The notes beneath the pieces were generated by a model, which ran no database searches, was not told the origin of the DNA, and saw only the letters and a list, made by a program, of their open reading frames with translations. Shown one piece after another: positions 51,704 to 62,119 of a DNA stretch of 64,000 bases (the first letter of the stretch is position 1; every line of letters begins with the position of its first letter). This stretch comes from Macrocystis pyrifera (taxonomy: Eukaryota; Sar; Phaeophyceae; Laminariales; Laminariaceae), in NCBI GenBank assembly GCA_031763025.1, contig JASSKH010000023.1:1302001-1366000 (forward strand), given 5' to 3'. The translations under genes were made by a program, and so were the position numbers.

Positions 51704-52624
51704 TTCAACAGGGTACGGGTTCATCAATACAGCAACCACACAGCAATGTAAAGCGGCAGTAAATACACGGCAATAGTACATCAAGCTATCAAGCTACCTG
51801 ATAAGTGCGAATATTACGTATATTGATAGTTGGAACGGTATTATTACGTACTCGTGGTAGCTCCTTGTTTTTTTAGTTGGCATTCGACTAGACAACAACG
51901 TGTAAGAGTACATATTTATAGTTGATGCCAGGTAGTACCTGGTGTATTTGAACATGTGTACTTGTACATTAGTAAATACGTACCCATAGTTTGAGGGAAA
52001 GCTCCGAAATCGCATTGCGAATAAAAGGCACCAAGCAAGGTACTCGTACTTGGTTTTATTGTATCGATCGGGTTTTTTCTACGAGTACGAATAGCATACA
52101 TACTGAATATCGTACCGTCAGTGGCCGTGGATACCAACACACTCAAAAATATACTTGTACGTAATAATACTATCAATAACAACCTAGGAAACCGCCCACG
52201 GAACCAGAAGGCAGAAGGAGAGAGCTGCAGGTGTCTAAACTATCCCGTTTAAAGAACACGTCGCTATGTTACTGGTACTGATGTACCATCCACGGTGTAA
52301 AAATACCAACGAACTCGCGCAAATAAAACTATACGATATTGTTTTCTTTCTTGCTGTAATGAAGCCCGAACGAAACCGAGACTGCTCACGGAATACAGAA
52401 AAAAGAGCAGCAATAATTGTCCTATATTATGCGTCCAAGAGTACGCAGTATGTTACCTGGTACTGATGTACCACGGTAGTCGTCCTATACTATGTCGTTC
52501 AACGAATACGTTGCAACCTGGCACTGATGTACCACCCACGGTGTAAGAATACCAACAACAGAAGATTTTATTTTGCACAGACCACTATTACATAATAATA
52601 AAACTACTACCGGCGCGAAGTACC
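51704..52624. other. Unassigned AT-rich region
   Basis: Short frames only. GGTACTGATGTACCATCCACGG (52274) recurs as GTACTGATGTACCACGG (52463) and GCACTGATGTACCACCCACG (52519). These are three related units of unclear nature. No gene was seen. Confidence 0.4.
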
Positions 52625-52677
52625 GTATGTACGGCCGCACGCCCATGGTCTTACCTGGAGCCGGCAATTAAATTAAA

Positions 52678-52696
52678 TTGGCGCGAAGCGCCAAAA
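52678..52696. repeat. Subterminal hairpin of Tpn2
   Basis: TTGGCGCGAAGCGCCAA, a short-loop hairpin 46 bases inside the terminus. Tpn1 has TTGGCGCTTTGCGCCAA at 49030-49047, at the same distance from its end. The pairing arms are conserved while the loop differs, which suggests a functional structure. Confidence 0.75.
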
Positions 52697-53239
52697 ACGA
52701 GGGAGCAAAGCGACCAAAGATTGTTTTCGCCGATAGGCGATTTTTTTTTTTTTTCGTATTGCGGTGGGTACAGGCTTCGTCTGTCTGTAACTAAAAAAGT
52801 TGTGTTTTTGTAATACTCATTGCGAGAGCTGTACCTGACCGATTTCCACACACTCGATATCTACAGAAGCGGACGATCGTAGGCTAACGCGTGGAACTTG
52901 TTTCGCTGGGAAAATGGTCTTGAGTTGGTCACTGTCGGAGTGCTGCTATGGTCTTGGTGATGTTTTGGGGGCGGGGTTATTTCGTTTGTTTGTAGTTTGA
53001 CTTCGTTTTCTGTGAACGCACACGGCCTACGGCATGTATCGGACAAACTCGCTTTCTCTATCTATCTACTGGCGGTACTGGCCGACAAGACGAGTACTAC
53101 TGCTTTTGGGTCTGTTTACCTTGATATTCTCCATCTATTATATACACTTCTTTCTTCTCGCCTTTCCTCTGGATGTTTTCAATAGATCAGACGATGTTTT
53201 TCTGCAGCGACCGGTTCAGTTTGCCTATGATAATTCCAC

Positions 53240-54570
53240 GAGCACTTACTTACCGTGAGGAAGCAGCTAGCCTGGCCGGGTGAAGTCAATAATTATTAAG
53301 TACGTGCAGGTGGAAGAACGTGCCCATGGGAAGTCATCACCGGGTTTACAGGTGTGCGCATCGTATCTTCTCTTGCACCTAAATCGAGTAGGTTCTCAAA
53401 CAAAACGTATTTCCATTACGCTCGTGAGTCCTCGTTGGGGGCAACACGCGAAAACAGTCTTCGTCGCTCACTGCTCCTACAGCCCCCCGAAACATATAAA
53501 CCCAACAAGTTCTTCGCATATATCTCAAATGCATTCCGCTCTCAGAAGCTGTGCACCGCATGCAAGTGTCAGATGTAGTTTGCAAGGACAGCATCTACAT
53601 TTCTTGCGGAATAATCAAGACACGTGAACCATACATATGTTGATGAACAGTATGCCCAACACAAGAATACAACCATCCTCGCAACATCAACGAAGTAAAA
53701 ACTTCGCCTACAAGCGGTGGCAGAATCTATTCCTGAAGCATATCGAGACAAAAAAAACAGTGCACATGCTGCACGCATCGTGCACCACTTGGTTTAATCT
53801 GAACAGTATTATTCGGGCCGCCCGCGCTCCACGTGCGCCATCATCGTGGGCTAGAATTGCAGCCCGCCTGACACATTTCGTCTCGGGCGTATAAACTCGC
53901 ACTCCCCACTGAATTTCCAGTTTTCGTTTGTCTCTTTCGGATGCTTAAAAGTCCCGGGAAAGCTCGTCGGGTGCACAGCACTTGATACACCTTCCACCCT
54001 CGTGCTGCTGCCAAAAGTGATTCTGATGGTCTTTCTATGCTCCTACTGCCATCTAATACCCCCCGGCAAACCCCCGAAAATCTGGATGGCATTGACGATA
54101 GCACAGCTACCCTCTGCACCCCCCTGGTCTCGGGCAGTTTGATGTTCTGCATACTATCTGTTCATCCTGAAGGTCATCAGCGATTCAAGCAAAGCCTTTG
54201 CCACGAGTGGTACTTGCGGGGCCTCCACTACCGACGAAAGCGCGGCAGTTGGTCTTGATGGGTGCACCTTTTGCGCAAACAGCCCTTGGCGGTTCCCTGG
54301 TGTTAATGTGACCGTGATGCCTGCGTTACCACCCGTGAGACGTCAAACGTGGGAAGGACGTGTCATTTAGCCCAAATGCCGCAAGAAAATTACGGGAATT
54401 GTACAGGCCCTCACGCGAGCATCTGAAACTTTAAAACACGAAAACGGGCTGGGTTTCACTTGCTGTTTGAACAGTACGCCTCGAGGTGGCCGGCCCTGTT
54501 GCTCAAACTGGGGACAACGACGTTCTTTACCGCTTCCATATCCGCGACGACATCGTTCTCCTTCAGTTTC
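53240..54570 (-). pseudogene. Tpn2 main conserved region, putative multi-exon transposon gene
   Basis: Minus-strand counterpart of Tpn1 47200-48540. Readable pieces include ENDVVADMEAVKNVVVPSLS, NRAGHLEAYCSNSK (stop at 54456), then TAALSSVVEAPQVPLVAKAL. A frame from 54152 starts MQNIKLPETRGVQRVAVLSS, and TPETKCVRRAAILAHDDGAR follows near 53890. A donor-like CTCACG|GTAAGTAAG lies at 53253. Several frames are needed, so this copy is decayed or heavily spliced. A 37-base candidate intron, GTGAAACCC...TTTCAG, sits at about 54424-54460. I recognise no RNase H-fold or zinc-finger motif. Confidence 0.5.
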
Positions 54571-55213
54571 GCACCAGTGCAGCTACCCTCCGGCACGTGT
54601 GAACATAGCGACACCCGTCCCGTTCCAGTGTTATGTCTACATCGTCTTGGCGCCCGCCCTACTGAAGGAGGGGCTGTTTCACTACCGCGAAGGTTTATGG
54701 CAAAGGGTCGCCTTCGCGAAGTCTTCTGCACGGAATTTTGAAAAATAGTTATTCGCCAATCCTAAAACATGCAAACTACTGCCGGCGCCGTGGCAAAGTA
54801 GGATACTGAATCGCATGGAAATCTCCAGGCGCATCCAGGCGCATGCACACTCCGGCCGACGGTGGTGGCAGGGGAAACAAGAGTCACGGTACTTATAACA
54901 CGGCACTCAGTACAACAAAAACTACACCCATATCGCCGGTACTGCTGATTCATAAACGGCACGACCTGCCGTACCCTACCTACTGCTTTGGCACTGCACC
55001 AAAAGGCACAACGGTAGGCTTATAGTTCACAGAGATGGTGTGCAGCGTCAGTCACCACGAACAAGTAGGTAGAGGTTGGGGTAAAATAAACGGCTAATTT
55101 ACCCTCAAAGCTTGGTACAAGTGCGCAAAAACGGCGACGAAAAGAAGTACCGGTGACTACTACTTAGTCCCAGTGCTGCTCACCTGAATCGAGATTTCCT
55201 CCCTACCCTCTCC

Positions 55214-55468
55214 ATGGAAAACCCCGGCGTTCGCGTTAACACCAATGGGCCCTTGCTCTCTGTCGCCGTTCGGGATTCACCCATCGTGCACGCCTGCCCC
55301 CCCCCCCCCTCGCCCCACCTCCACACCTGCGACGACTCGTGTGGGTTCAGCGCTGAGAGCTACGGCACCGTGGGGTGTTTCACCCAGGAAGTGAATCCGG
55401 CGGCGAGGCGAGTTCCCTCTGCCCCATCTCCGTCGCTCGTAGCTCACTCGCCGCGCCGGGCGGTGTAG
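55214..55468 (+). CDS. Unrecognised 84-codon frame inside Tpn2
   Basis: MENPGVRVNTNGPLLSVAVR, then PIVHACPPPPSPHLHTCDDS and GFSAESYGTVGCFTQEV. It is a Pro/Cys/Ser-rich short frame on the strand opposite to the conserved Tpn2 region. GGATTGAGCGTACAACCCTC is repeated just downstream (55555-55590). A part of a captured gene or chance. Confidence 0.25.
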   Translation: MENPGVRVNTNGPLLSVAVRDSPIVHACPPPPSPHLHTCDDSCGFSAESYGTVGCFTQEVNPAARRVPSAPSPSLVAHSPRRAV

Positions 55469-56962
55469 TGTCCTTTCCTGTCCGGCAAGACGAGCACTTT
55501 CGCAGTTGGCGTTTTCACCACGGCGTGCGGTTCCGGACTTGGGTCTTGCCATGGGGTTGAGCGTACAACCCTCGGGATTGAGCGTACAACCCTCACCACC
55601 CTCACCCGGCGGGCCTGTCCTTGCGCCGACTCTCATGCAGGACTATTGCTCACTACTGGTTAGTTTGTAGTCTTCCGTCAGCGGATTGACTCCCTCAGCA
55701 AGCAACGCCAGTGTTGTTCCTCCTGCTCTCTTTCCGCCGTCTCCGCCGCTGCAAGGACATCGCTTTCGGCTGCGTGCAAGACAATCGCACGACAAACACA
55801 ACGTGTACGCCGCAAGCGTGCGACACCACTTTAGCATATCTTATTTTCTTATTTCGGGTCAGGCTCTATTTCTTTTCATGTGGGACGGGGTGTGTCCTAC
55901 TCAACTTCCAGTGTAAATAATGCCACATCCTTATCTTTGTCAAAAACTCGAGCCTGAAGCTATAAACTTCTGTCGCGTACTGTAGTTGTTTTTTCTGGTG
56001 TCAGCATACCGCCTGGTGTTGTACTCTTTCTAGAGTGAAAGAGAGGCGCGAATGCCAAGAGAAAAACGAACAACAGTTGTTACATCGTCAGTGCCAGCAG
56101 TACCGCCAGTACCACCACCCCTCCCCATAGCTCTCAACATGATTTCAAACGCCACTCATCGTTCGACTAATCGTACCAAAACGCACAGCGCGAAAATGGT
56201 ACCGATCACTGCTCCTGTCAGTGCTGCTGCTGTAGGTACATATACGACCAGTGTGGTGCCCAATAACTACGATATGTGTTGGATGGACTGCTGCGCAAGT
56301 CTAAACCGGTGCACAGCCGGGAGCGTTTAGCGATGAGGCCAAGAGGTGCCTCGCAGGCAGTTCTTCTCACGCCTATTAATGCTACTGCTGTAGTATGACA
56401 GGGCTGTAACTCTACATCCCACTCTGGATGGAAATATAAGGAATTTTTCGTACCCATATCAATGTGTACACGCTACCTATATTATCCGCTCAGAACGGTA
56501 CCGGGTGACAAATTCGAGCTGTACATGAGTACCAGGCATGGCTACAACAACATGCAGCTGCTGCTGCTGTGCGGGAAGGTGCGAGTACAGACAAATAGGC
56601 GAAGCTTGTAGGGTGCAGGCAATAGGGGTCAATCCTGCCCAAGTAGTAGCGCACCAAGAGGTAGAGTCCGTACAGCAGTACCAGGTACCTACTGCTCTAC
56701 CTGGTACCTGGTAGGTCGGAGGAAACCTCTACAGCAGCAGTGCTCGACGTACATACTCTGCATTTATCGCCACTCTTGTACAACAAGACGACACTACAGT
56801 AACAGGCACCTGGTGTATAGACGTCTCCTCCGTTGTATCGGTCCCGGAGGCAAGCTGATGGCGCTCCATTGGAGCAGTCTCTCCCGCCCGACGACCAAGT
56901 TCCGCCTGCCTGCCGTACGTAGCAGGCTCTCATACTGCGACCGCCAAGGGCCATCTCTATCG

Positions 56963-57226
56963 TCATCTCAGCTGATTACCCATCCTGGGAAGATCAAACA
57001 ACTCAATCACCAGTAGCTTTCTCAGCCCTGCTGTACCTTTGTGCTGCTGCAAGCCGGCAATTCGGTTCCTACATCCCTCTGGCCGCGTTAGAGCACTACA
57101 GCTGAGACGGTCGTCCTCTCGAGTTGACCACTTTTGGAATAAATGCGGTGCAAACAGAGCGTGGACGACGGACGGGATGATGGGTTCCACCGCCACATAC
57201 TCCCCGTAATGCTCTCCATTGGTCAC
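56963..57226 (-). CDS. Tpn2 first conserved reading frame (unknown function)
   Basis: The frame reads MTNGEHYGEYVAVEPIIPSV, then VHALFAPHLFQKWSTREDDR and LQQHKGTAGLRKLLVIELFD, ending LPRMGNQLR. The start codon is 144 bases inside the transposon end. The part from LQQ to IEL matches Tpn1 at the same place in another broken frame. GGATGG|GTAATC near the end could be a donor. At 87 residues it is too short for a transposase catalytic domain. A DNA-binding first exon is possible but not shown. Confidence 0.45.
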   Translation of the reverse strand: MTNGEHYGEYVAVEPIIPSVVHALFAPHLFQKWSTREDDRLSCSALTRPEGCRNRIAGLQQHKGTAGLRKLLVIELFDLPRMGNQLR

Positions 57227-57377
57227 ATCCCTCCGGTACTATGGGGTGTACTATGGGAACACCCTCAACAGGCGTTTTTTTGTATTTCTGTTATTGGTCA
57301 AGAAAACAAAAATTTAACGCTGATTGGTCTGTACTATGGGGCTCCAGGTAAGACCATGGGCGTGCCGCCGTATGTAC

Positions 57378-57679
57378 TTGTTGGTGCTTGGATGGTGCAG
57401 TGTGGAGTGTGATGATGTGTGGTGTGGTGTGTTTGGCGGGAACTTTGGTTGTGTACTAGATGGGAAGAGAGAGATCAAAGAAAGATTATTTTTTTATTTT
57501 TCAAAATAATAATGCCATACTCGAAAATCCGGGGGACCGGGTTCGATGTCCCCGGTGACAGGGAAAAACGCATGGAGGCCCTAAAAAGAAGGTTCGAAAG
57601 AAGCAAGTTGGAGTAGTCGATTCAACTGCCGTCCTTGCTGTGTTTCCGTCTATTTCCACAGCTCGCTGTGGTCGTGTCG
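57378..57679. other. Spacer between Tpn2 and repeat M
   Basis: No domain. The frame 57419-57616 reads GTGFDVPGDREKRMEALKRR, short and basic, unrecognised. Confidence 0.35.
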
Positions 57680-57850
57680 ACCCCCTAAGACGCCTCGACC
57701 GGCGCCTGGTGCGCTCTACGACGAATCTAAACGTGACAAGACGAATCTAAGACGTGCCAAGACGCGATATAGCGAGTAAGACGTGCCTCTCTCTGAGAAA
57801 CGGAGTAAGACGAATTTTAAGACACATCTTAGAAGATTGGGCCTAATATC
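57680..57850. repeat. Repeat M copy 2 (reverse)
   Basis: On the minus strand it begins TAGGCCCAATCTTCTAAGAT and has CGTCTTAC/CGTCTTGGCACGTCTTAG units like 51325-51575. The unit number is lower. Confidence 0.65.
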
Positions 57851-57877
57851 TATTCATCTTGTAGAAAACCCAGGGTA

Positions 57878-58189
57878 TGCCGTCGGTAGAAAAGCTGAGC
57901 CATTTCGGTCACACTTGCAACAACTACAGAGGGATTTCGCTTGTTGCCCACGCAGGCAAACTTTTGTTGAAAATCGTCGCGTCTCGCCTCAGCAACTACT
58001 ACTGCGAAACAGAGGGATTACTCCCGGAGGAACAATCAATGCGGATTCCGCCCGCACGATCAACGATTAATATGTTGTCCGTCGTGCGCCGGTTTCAAGA
58101 CCTCGGACGACAGGAGGAAATCCCCCCGTACGTGTGCTCTATCGATCAGCAAAAAGCGTACGACTCTGTGAACCGAGAGCTGCTAGCAG
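57878..58189 (+). pseudogene. LINE reverse transcriptase, N-terminal part
   Basis: HTCNNYRGISLVAHAGKLLL, KIVASRLSNYYCETEGLLPE, then EQSMRIPPARSTINMLSVVR and YVCSIDQQKAYDSVNRELL. These are RT motifs 1-3 of non-LTR elements: NYRGIS, the E-Q-x-G-F-R-x-x-R-S box in mutated form, and the D-x-x-K-A-Y-D-S-V catalytic Asp box. The endonuclease domain is absent upstream. The frame is intact for about 104 residues, then stops where a foldback element has inserted. Confidence 0.92.
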
Positions 58190-58617
58190 CTGTGTATGTG
58201 TTCTTCACATTAAACCGTTCTTTCTACCCGCCGGCATCGAGCACACCCAGTGTCCGTGCCGATTCCTCAAACCTAGAGAGATAAACGTTCTGTGGTCACA
58301 CAACTACTCCACATACTACATTGTTACAGTTTGCAGTAAGCACAGTAAACGATGCAATGCCGTGTCATCATATCAGGGTACTGGATACCAGGGAACTGGA
58401 ACTGGATGTCACAGGCACAACATACATATTCTCTGAAAGAGAGAATACGAAAAGAAATAACGGAAAGAGTAAAACAAAAACAAAGAACCGAAAAAAATGG
58501 AAAGATAAAAAAGAAGAAAAAATACAACACTGAACAAAAATCAATAATTGTCGTGCCTACTCGCAGGGGATGTGGCAGGCATTTGAAAGAAGCGTGCTAA
58601 AAAAAAAAAAAAAAAAA
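58190..58617 (+). mobile_element. Foldback element A half copy inserted in the LINE
   Basis: GTGTTCTTCACATTAAACCG, GTGTCCGTGCCGATTCCTCA, TGCAATGCCGTGTCATCATA, ACAGGCACAACATACATATT and the end GGGGATGTGGCAGGCATTTG, followed by an A run. It separates the LINE RT motifs A and B. Confidence 0.85.
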
Positions 58618-58735
58618 CTATTATTACGTGGGTCCATAGTTAACGGGACCAAATTTTGTTAGTAAAAATAGGTAAATATATAGGTTTTTATGTATACCAT
58701 AGGTCCTATTAACTATGTACCCCGGTAATAATAGT
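58618..58735. mobile_element. MITE D, complete copy next to foldback A
   Basis: CTATTATTACGTGGGTCCAT at the left, TATGTACCCCGGTAATAATA at the right, with TTAGTAAAAATAGGTAAATA and TTTTTATGTATACCATAGGT inside. It is a full copy flanked by an A tract. Confidence 0.88.
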
Positions 58736-58964
58736 TTTTTATAAATTTTGGAATACGTCAGCTGTGAGTTCGACTGATCAAATAGTTGATACTCAACCCT
58801 GCAAGCTGCGTAATACGCCTCGTCTATATTCCATTTTTACCGAATTTTACAAGTATTGTGATAAACCGAGCGCGCGTGTTCTATATGTGATTCCTTGTCA
58901 ATCATATAGTTATAAACAGAATGAGACTAAGAACCAAGGGAAAAATAAAACGAAAACGAAGAAC
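58736..58964. repeat. Repeat N and a B fragment between LINE halves
   Basis: ATACGTCAGCTGTGAGTTCG..AAGCTGCGTAATACGCCT matches 20865-20940. At 58918-58950 AGAATGAGACTAAGAACCAAGG is the first part of the reversed UTR repeat B. Both are parts of the composite insertion. Confidence 0.6.
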
Positions 58965-59690
58965 TGGGGAGTACTCACATGCTTAGGCGTACCAACCAAG
59001 ATGCTGGCAATTATCCGTAAAATCCACGAAGGCATGCGAGCTCGCGTGCGTACGGATGACGGCGACCACTCGGGGATGGCTTGATGTCACGCAGGGGCTG
59101 CGGCAAGGCTGCGTGCTATCACCGTTATTGTTCAACGTGTTCTTCGTTGCGGCACTTACGCCGTACTGGTACGCTTCAGCCAAGACGAAGCCATCGTAAG
59201 GGATTTGGCTCAACTCGGTGATGCTGACGTAGTCGGAATAGAGGAGCAGGAGCCGTTGGCGTGCGTGCGAAAGGCTGTATGAGGCATGTTGTACGCCGAT
59301 GAGGCAAGAATTGTCTCCATGGGCTCGCATAATTGATGACAGTCAGTCGTCGTGACTGTCTTCGAAGCAGCAGGCCTCACGGTTTAGGAAAAGAAGACAG
59401 AGACAATGCGTCTACGAACACCACACCATAACCCTCGCACCACCGCTCGGCATCGAAGCAGCAGGCCAGAGTTATATACAGACGGCCCAGTTTTTATACC
59501 CATAATCATAGGCGGCATTATCCACGAAAACGCTGACCCCTTGCTCGAAATCGACCGAAGGATCCGTCTCATACGGGCATGCCTCAAACGGTCGGCCCGG
59601 AGTTGTACGATAGGACGACCACTCCGCTTGGACGAAAGTCCGAATGCTGTAGGTCGAGGTGATTGAGACCCTGCTGTACAGATGTGATGG
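58965..59690 (+). pseudogene. LINE reverse transcriptase, palm and C-terminal part
   Basis: The text resumes with [20 protein letters not shown] and [13 protein letters not shown] shifted reading gives LRQGCVLSPLLFNVFF (motif B), with ALVRFSQDEAIV-like text after it. GMLYADEARIVSM at 59283-59320 is the catalytic YADD box with its second Asp changed to Glu. Next are SKKTETMRLRT-like and QTAQFLYP-like pieces. The C-terminal domain breaks off at about 59690. With 57878-58189 this makes one LINE copy, split by about 775 bases. Confidence 0.9.
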
Positions 59691-60890
59691 GTGATGTGGT
59701 GATACAAAAAGCGTTCTCCGAGCAGGGATATTTACTTGCCGGCTAGGAGGCAGCTCGATACCAACCCATGCAGCTCGATACCACCCATGGTGGTGCTCCG
59801 TCCCACTTACCCTCGCGGCCTTCTTGGACCCATTCTGGGCCTGTTCGCGCCACAAACCGCAACTCTACTGCACTGGTCTGACCTGTGGCCATGTTGGCTC
59901 CCACATGCTGGTTGTAATACTGCTGGTCCATGCCAGCTTCTGTGCTCGTCTCCGTTTCTCGACAGGCCAGGTGTTGAGGTTGTAGGGCGGGTCTCAGAGT
60001 ATTCGGACTGCTCTTGGCCAGGGAAAAACTTGGGTGTACATCCGCACTCCGTCCGTCTGAGGTTTGATTTCCTGGAGGCGTGTTGACCTGGGCATTCCTC
60101 ATCATCGTCCCCTTTTGTTTGGTCGACTGACAGCTCGGCATAGATCCTGTCTTTGCCCCGCATGTCAGCGTCCCTGGCAATCCTTTTCAAGGCAACCGTC
60201 CTCGTTCGGCATCAATCCATTGTCTATCGGGCCTCTCGACGTCTACCTTGGCAATGCCCTGTAGCACCAAACCGCTGTAACATCTCCCCCAGCTTGGTGG
60301 CGCAAGCCAACAACGCGGCAAGACGGGCGGTGCGTACGCTAGAGCTTCGTACAGGGAAAACCTTGGTCCGTAAATACCGAATAAGATACCGACCAGGGCT
60401 TTGTTTACTCCACTTTCTAACCGAAACTGACTATCTGTTCTTGCTGTATAGTTTGTAAAACGGCTACTGCCACGGCAACGGGGCCTTACTCTTTGCACTT
60501 TATCGACTTCTCTGCCTCAACCCTTCGCTTTACCCCCTTCCTCACTTCCTAGACCGTCAGTTTTTCCTAGTCGTTGTCCGGGAACCCAACGCGCCAGTAG
60601 GGCGAGCAAAAGTCATAGACCTGTCCTACCCGGTCCATCTGCTTATCACCTACCGCGTGGGACCTGGCCACTGTCGTTACTATCGCATATAGAGTTAGCG
60701 CTTCGCTTCTACTCAGGAGCGTACGCTTCTTCGGGCGGGCGGTCGTCTAAGTTTTCTCCGCGTCGGGGGGGTTCAAGTTCCACAGGGCGTGGAAGGTGTC
60801 TAGCTGTAAAGGGGTAAAACTGTCTAGGTATTCTGCTTCCGTGACCCAGCCCGAGGAGACCCCGTCTAGGTATCTTCCCCTACATTCCCA
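59691..60890. other. Unrecognised coding-like stretch between LINE copies
   Basis: A minus-strand frame (59743-60180) reads MPGTLTCGAKTGSMPSCQST, NQTSDGRSADVHPSFSLAKS and GMDQQYYNQHVGANMATGQT. Its composition (Gln, Ser, Thr, Pro) would suit a gag-like or linker protein. I recognise no motif. ACCGAACCGCTGTAACA at about 60913 repeats ACCAAACCGCTGTAACA at 60267, so 60267-60913 may be a tandem or inserted unit of about 646 bases. Confidence 0.35.
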
Positions 60891-60924
60891 ACGGGTTGTC
60901 CCTGTTTTAAACACCGAACCGCTG

Positions 60925-61240
60925 TAACAGTGGACCCTCAGAGCGGAACACTTTGCCATGCTTCGAACGGCTCACCACCAAGTCCTTTTGCAAGTCATTG
61001 GCTTCCAGCGCCGACTTCGTACTGACCACGCCACCCTCTCGTACACGAAGGCCCTCAACATGAAACGTTGCGAGAGCATCGAAACGACCATCGGTAAACG
61101 GCGGCTCTTCTTCGCGGGGGCCGTGGGGGCCGTGGCATGGCAATACAAGAAGTGATCGCCCAGTCGAGTAATATTCGGGACGATGGCTGGCTGGCAGAAC
61201 CAGAGACCTGGCGAACAGTTCAAGACTTGGCATGGACAGT
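60925..61240 (+). pseudogene. LINE C-terminal fragment
   Basis: WTLRAEHFAMLRTAHHQVLL is read across a shift at about 60950. Then VIGFQRRLRTDHATLSYTKA, LNMKRCESIETTIGKRRLFF and AGAVG follow in the open frame 60958-61155. After that come RVMFGTMAGWQNQRPGEQFK and TWHGQCW. Compared with 43186 the ATEGSTELAP end is missing, because the text changes to a CGGTATTTT array at 61240. Confidence 0.85.
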
Positions 61241-61440
61241 GTTGGATACCGGACGGTCGGTATTTTTCAAGATACCGTTCATCAAAAACAAGTACGACTG
61301 TATTTTTCCCGGTATTTTCTAGTATTGCACAAATCTATTACCGGTATTTTGCTTCGGTATTTCTAGGTATTCCAGAACATCGATCCCGATATAGATACCG
61401 AAGTTGTCTCGGTATTATTTCCGTATTCAGGGCAATCGCG
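61240..61440. repeat. Degenerate CGGTATTTT array
   Basis: GGTCGGTATTTTTCAAGATA, TTTCCCGGTATTTTCTAGTA, TTACCGGTATTTTGCTTCGG and ATAGATACCGAAGTTGTCTC are examples. About ten CGGTAT/ATACCG motifs occur on both strands. The style matches the GGGTACCCG and GGGAC arrays. Likely another hAT-type subterminal cluster interrupting the LINE. Confidence 0.5.
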
Positions 61441-61890
61441 TCCGCCTCACCGTTGTACAGCTGTGTACCCGTTTATATACTCGTCGATACCCAGCACGCT
61501 GCACACGCAGCGTACGTGCTCTGCTTCTTTATTCTAGAGAGAGACGAAATCTCAACAAAAAAAAGGAATATCCTCAGTTTCTAAACTGAGTCTCAGCTGC
61601 GGTAATTGCAAACTTGTCTGTCTGTCCACATGGCTTATCTTTTTGAACTCTTTCCAAAGGTCGATATATAAGGTCGTTACATATGATATTCGTACGAAGT
61701 ATTCTACCCTTACGGACCTCATATACTAAAACATACCATACCACCAGGCAAATTTAACCATATAATATATCCACGACACCGTACCATCATACTACACCAA
61801 GGTATCAAACCGTACCATTATACCAACACCACCAACAACCAACATATCATATCCCATACCGTGGTTTTTCCACATATTTTATCAAACCGT
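61441..61890. other. Gene-free AT-rich stretch
   Basis: CCAAGGTATCAAACCGTACC and related ATACCATA/CGTACCAT text suggest low-complexity DNA. No frame of note. Confidence 0.5.
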
Positions 61891-62095
61891 ATATCATCAT
61901 ATCACATCCAGTACACAAGAGCATACGTTGAAGGTCCAGGGTGATGAGATGATAAGTGAGGTGAAGCTGCAAGCATCATATCACATCAAGACTCAAGTAC
62001 ACAAGAGCATACGTTGAAGGTGCGAGGTGTTAAGGGGATAGGTGAGGTGATGGTGCAAGGTGGTGAGGGGATATGTGAGGAGGTGAAGGTTCAAA
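61891..62095. repeat. Tandem duplication CATCATATCACATC..CATACGTTGAAGG
   Basis: CATCATATCACATCCAGTAC, ACAAGAGCATACGTTGAAGG at 61895-61940 recurs at 61975-62022 with CATCATATCACATCAAGACT and ACACAAGAGCATACGTTGAA. It is followed by GGTGAGG-type purine repeats. Confidence 0.7.
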
Positions 62096-62119
62096 GCAGG
62101 GTTCTACACTATTTGACCT

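Larger units (their letters stand above)
52633..57369 (-). mobile_element. Tpn2, 4.7-kb DNA transposon with 30-bp TIRs and 8-bp TSD
   Basis: The left terminus GGCCGCACGCCCATGGTCTT continues ACCTGGAGCC. The complement of the right terminus is GGCGGCACGCCCATGGTCTT continuing ACCTGGAGCC, so 29 of 30 bases match. The element is flanked by GTATGTAC at 52625-52632 and 57370-57377, an exact 8-bp target duplication. It has T at position 2 and A at position 7, as in hAT and a few other superfamilies. The TIR itself does not begin CAGGG or TAGGG. Homology to Tpn1 covers both ends, in opposite orientation. Transposase family unknown. Confidence 0.92.
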
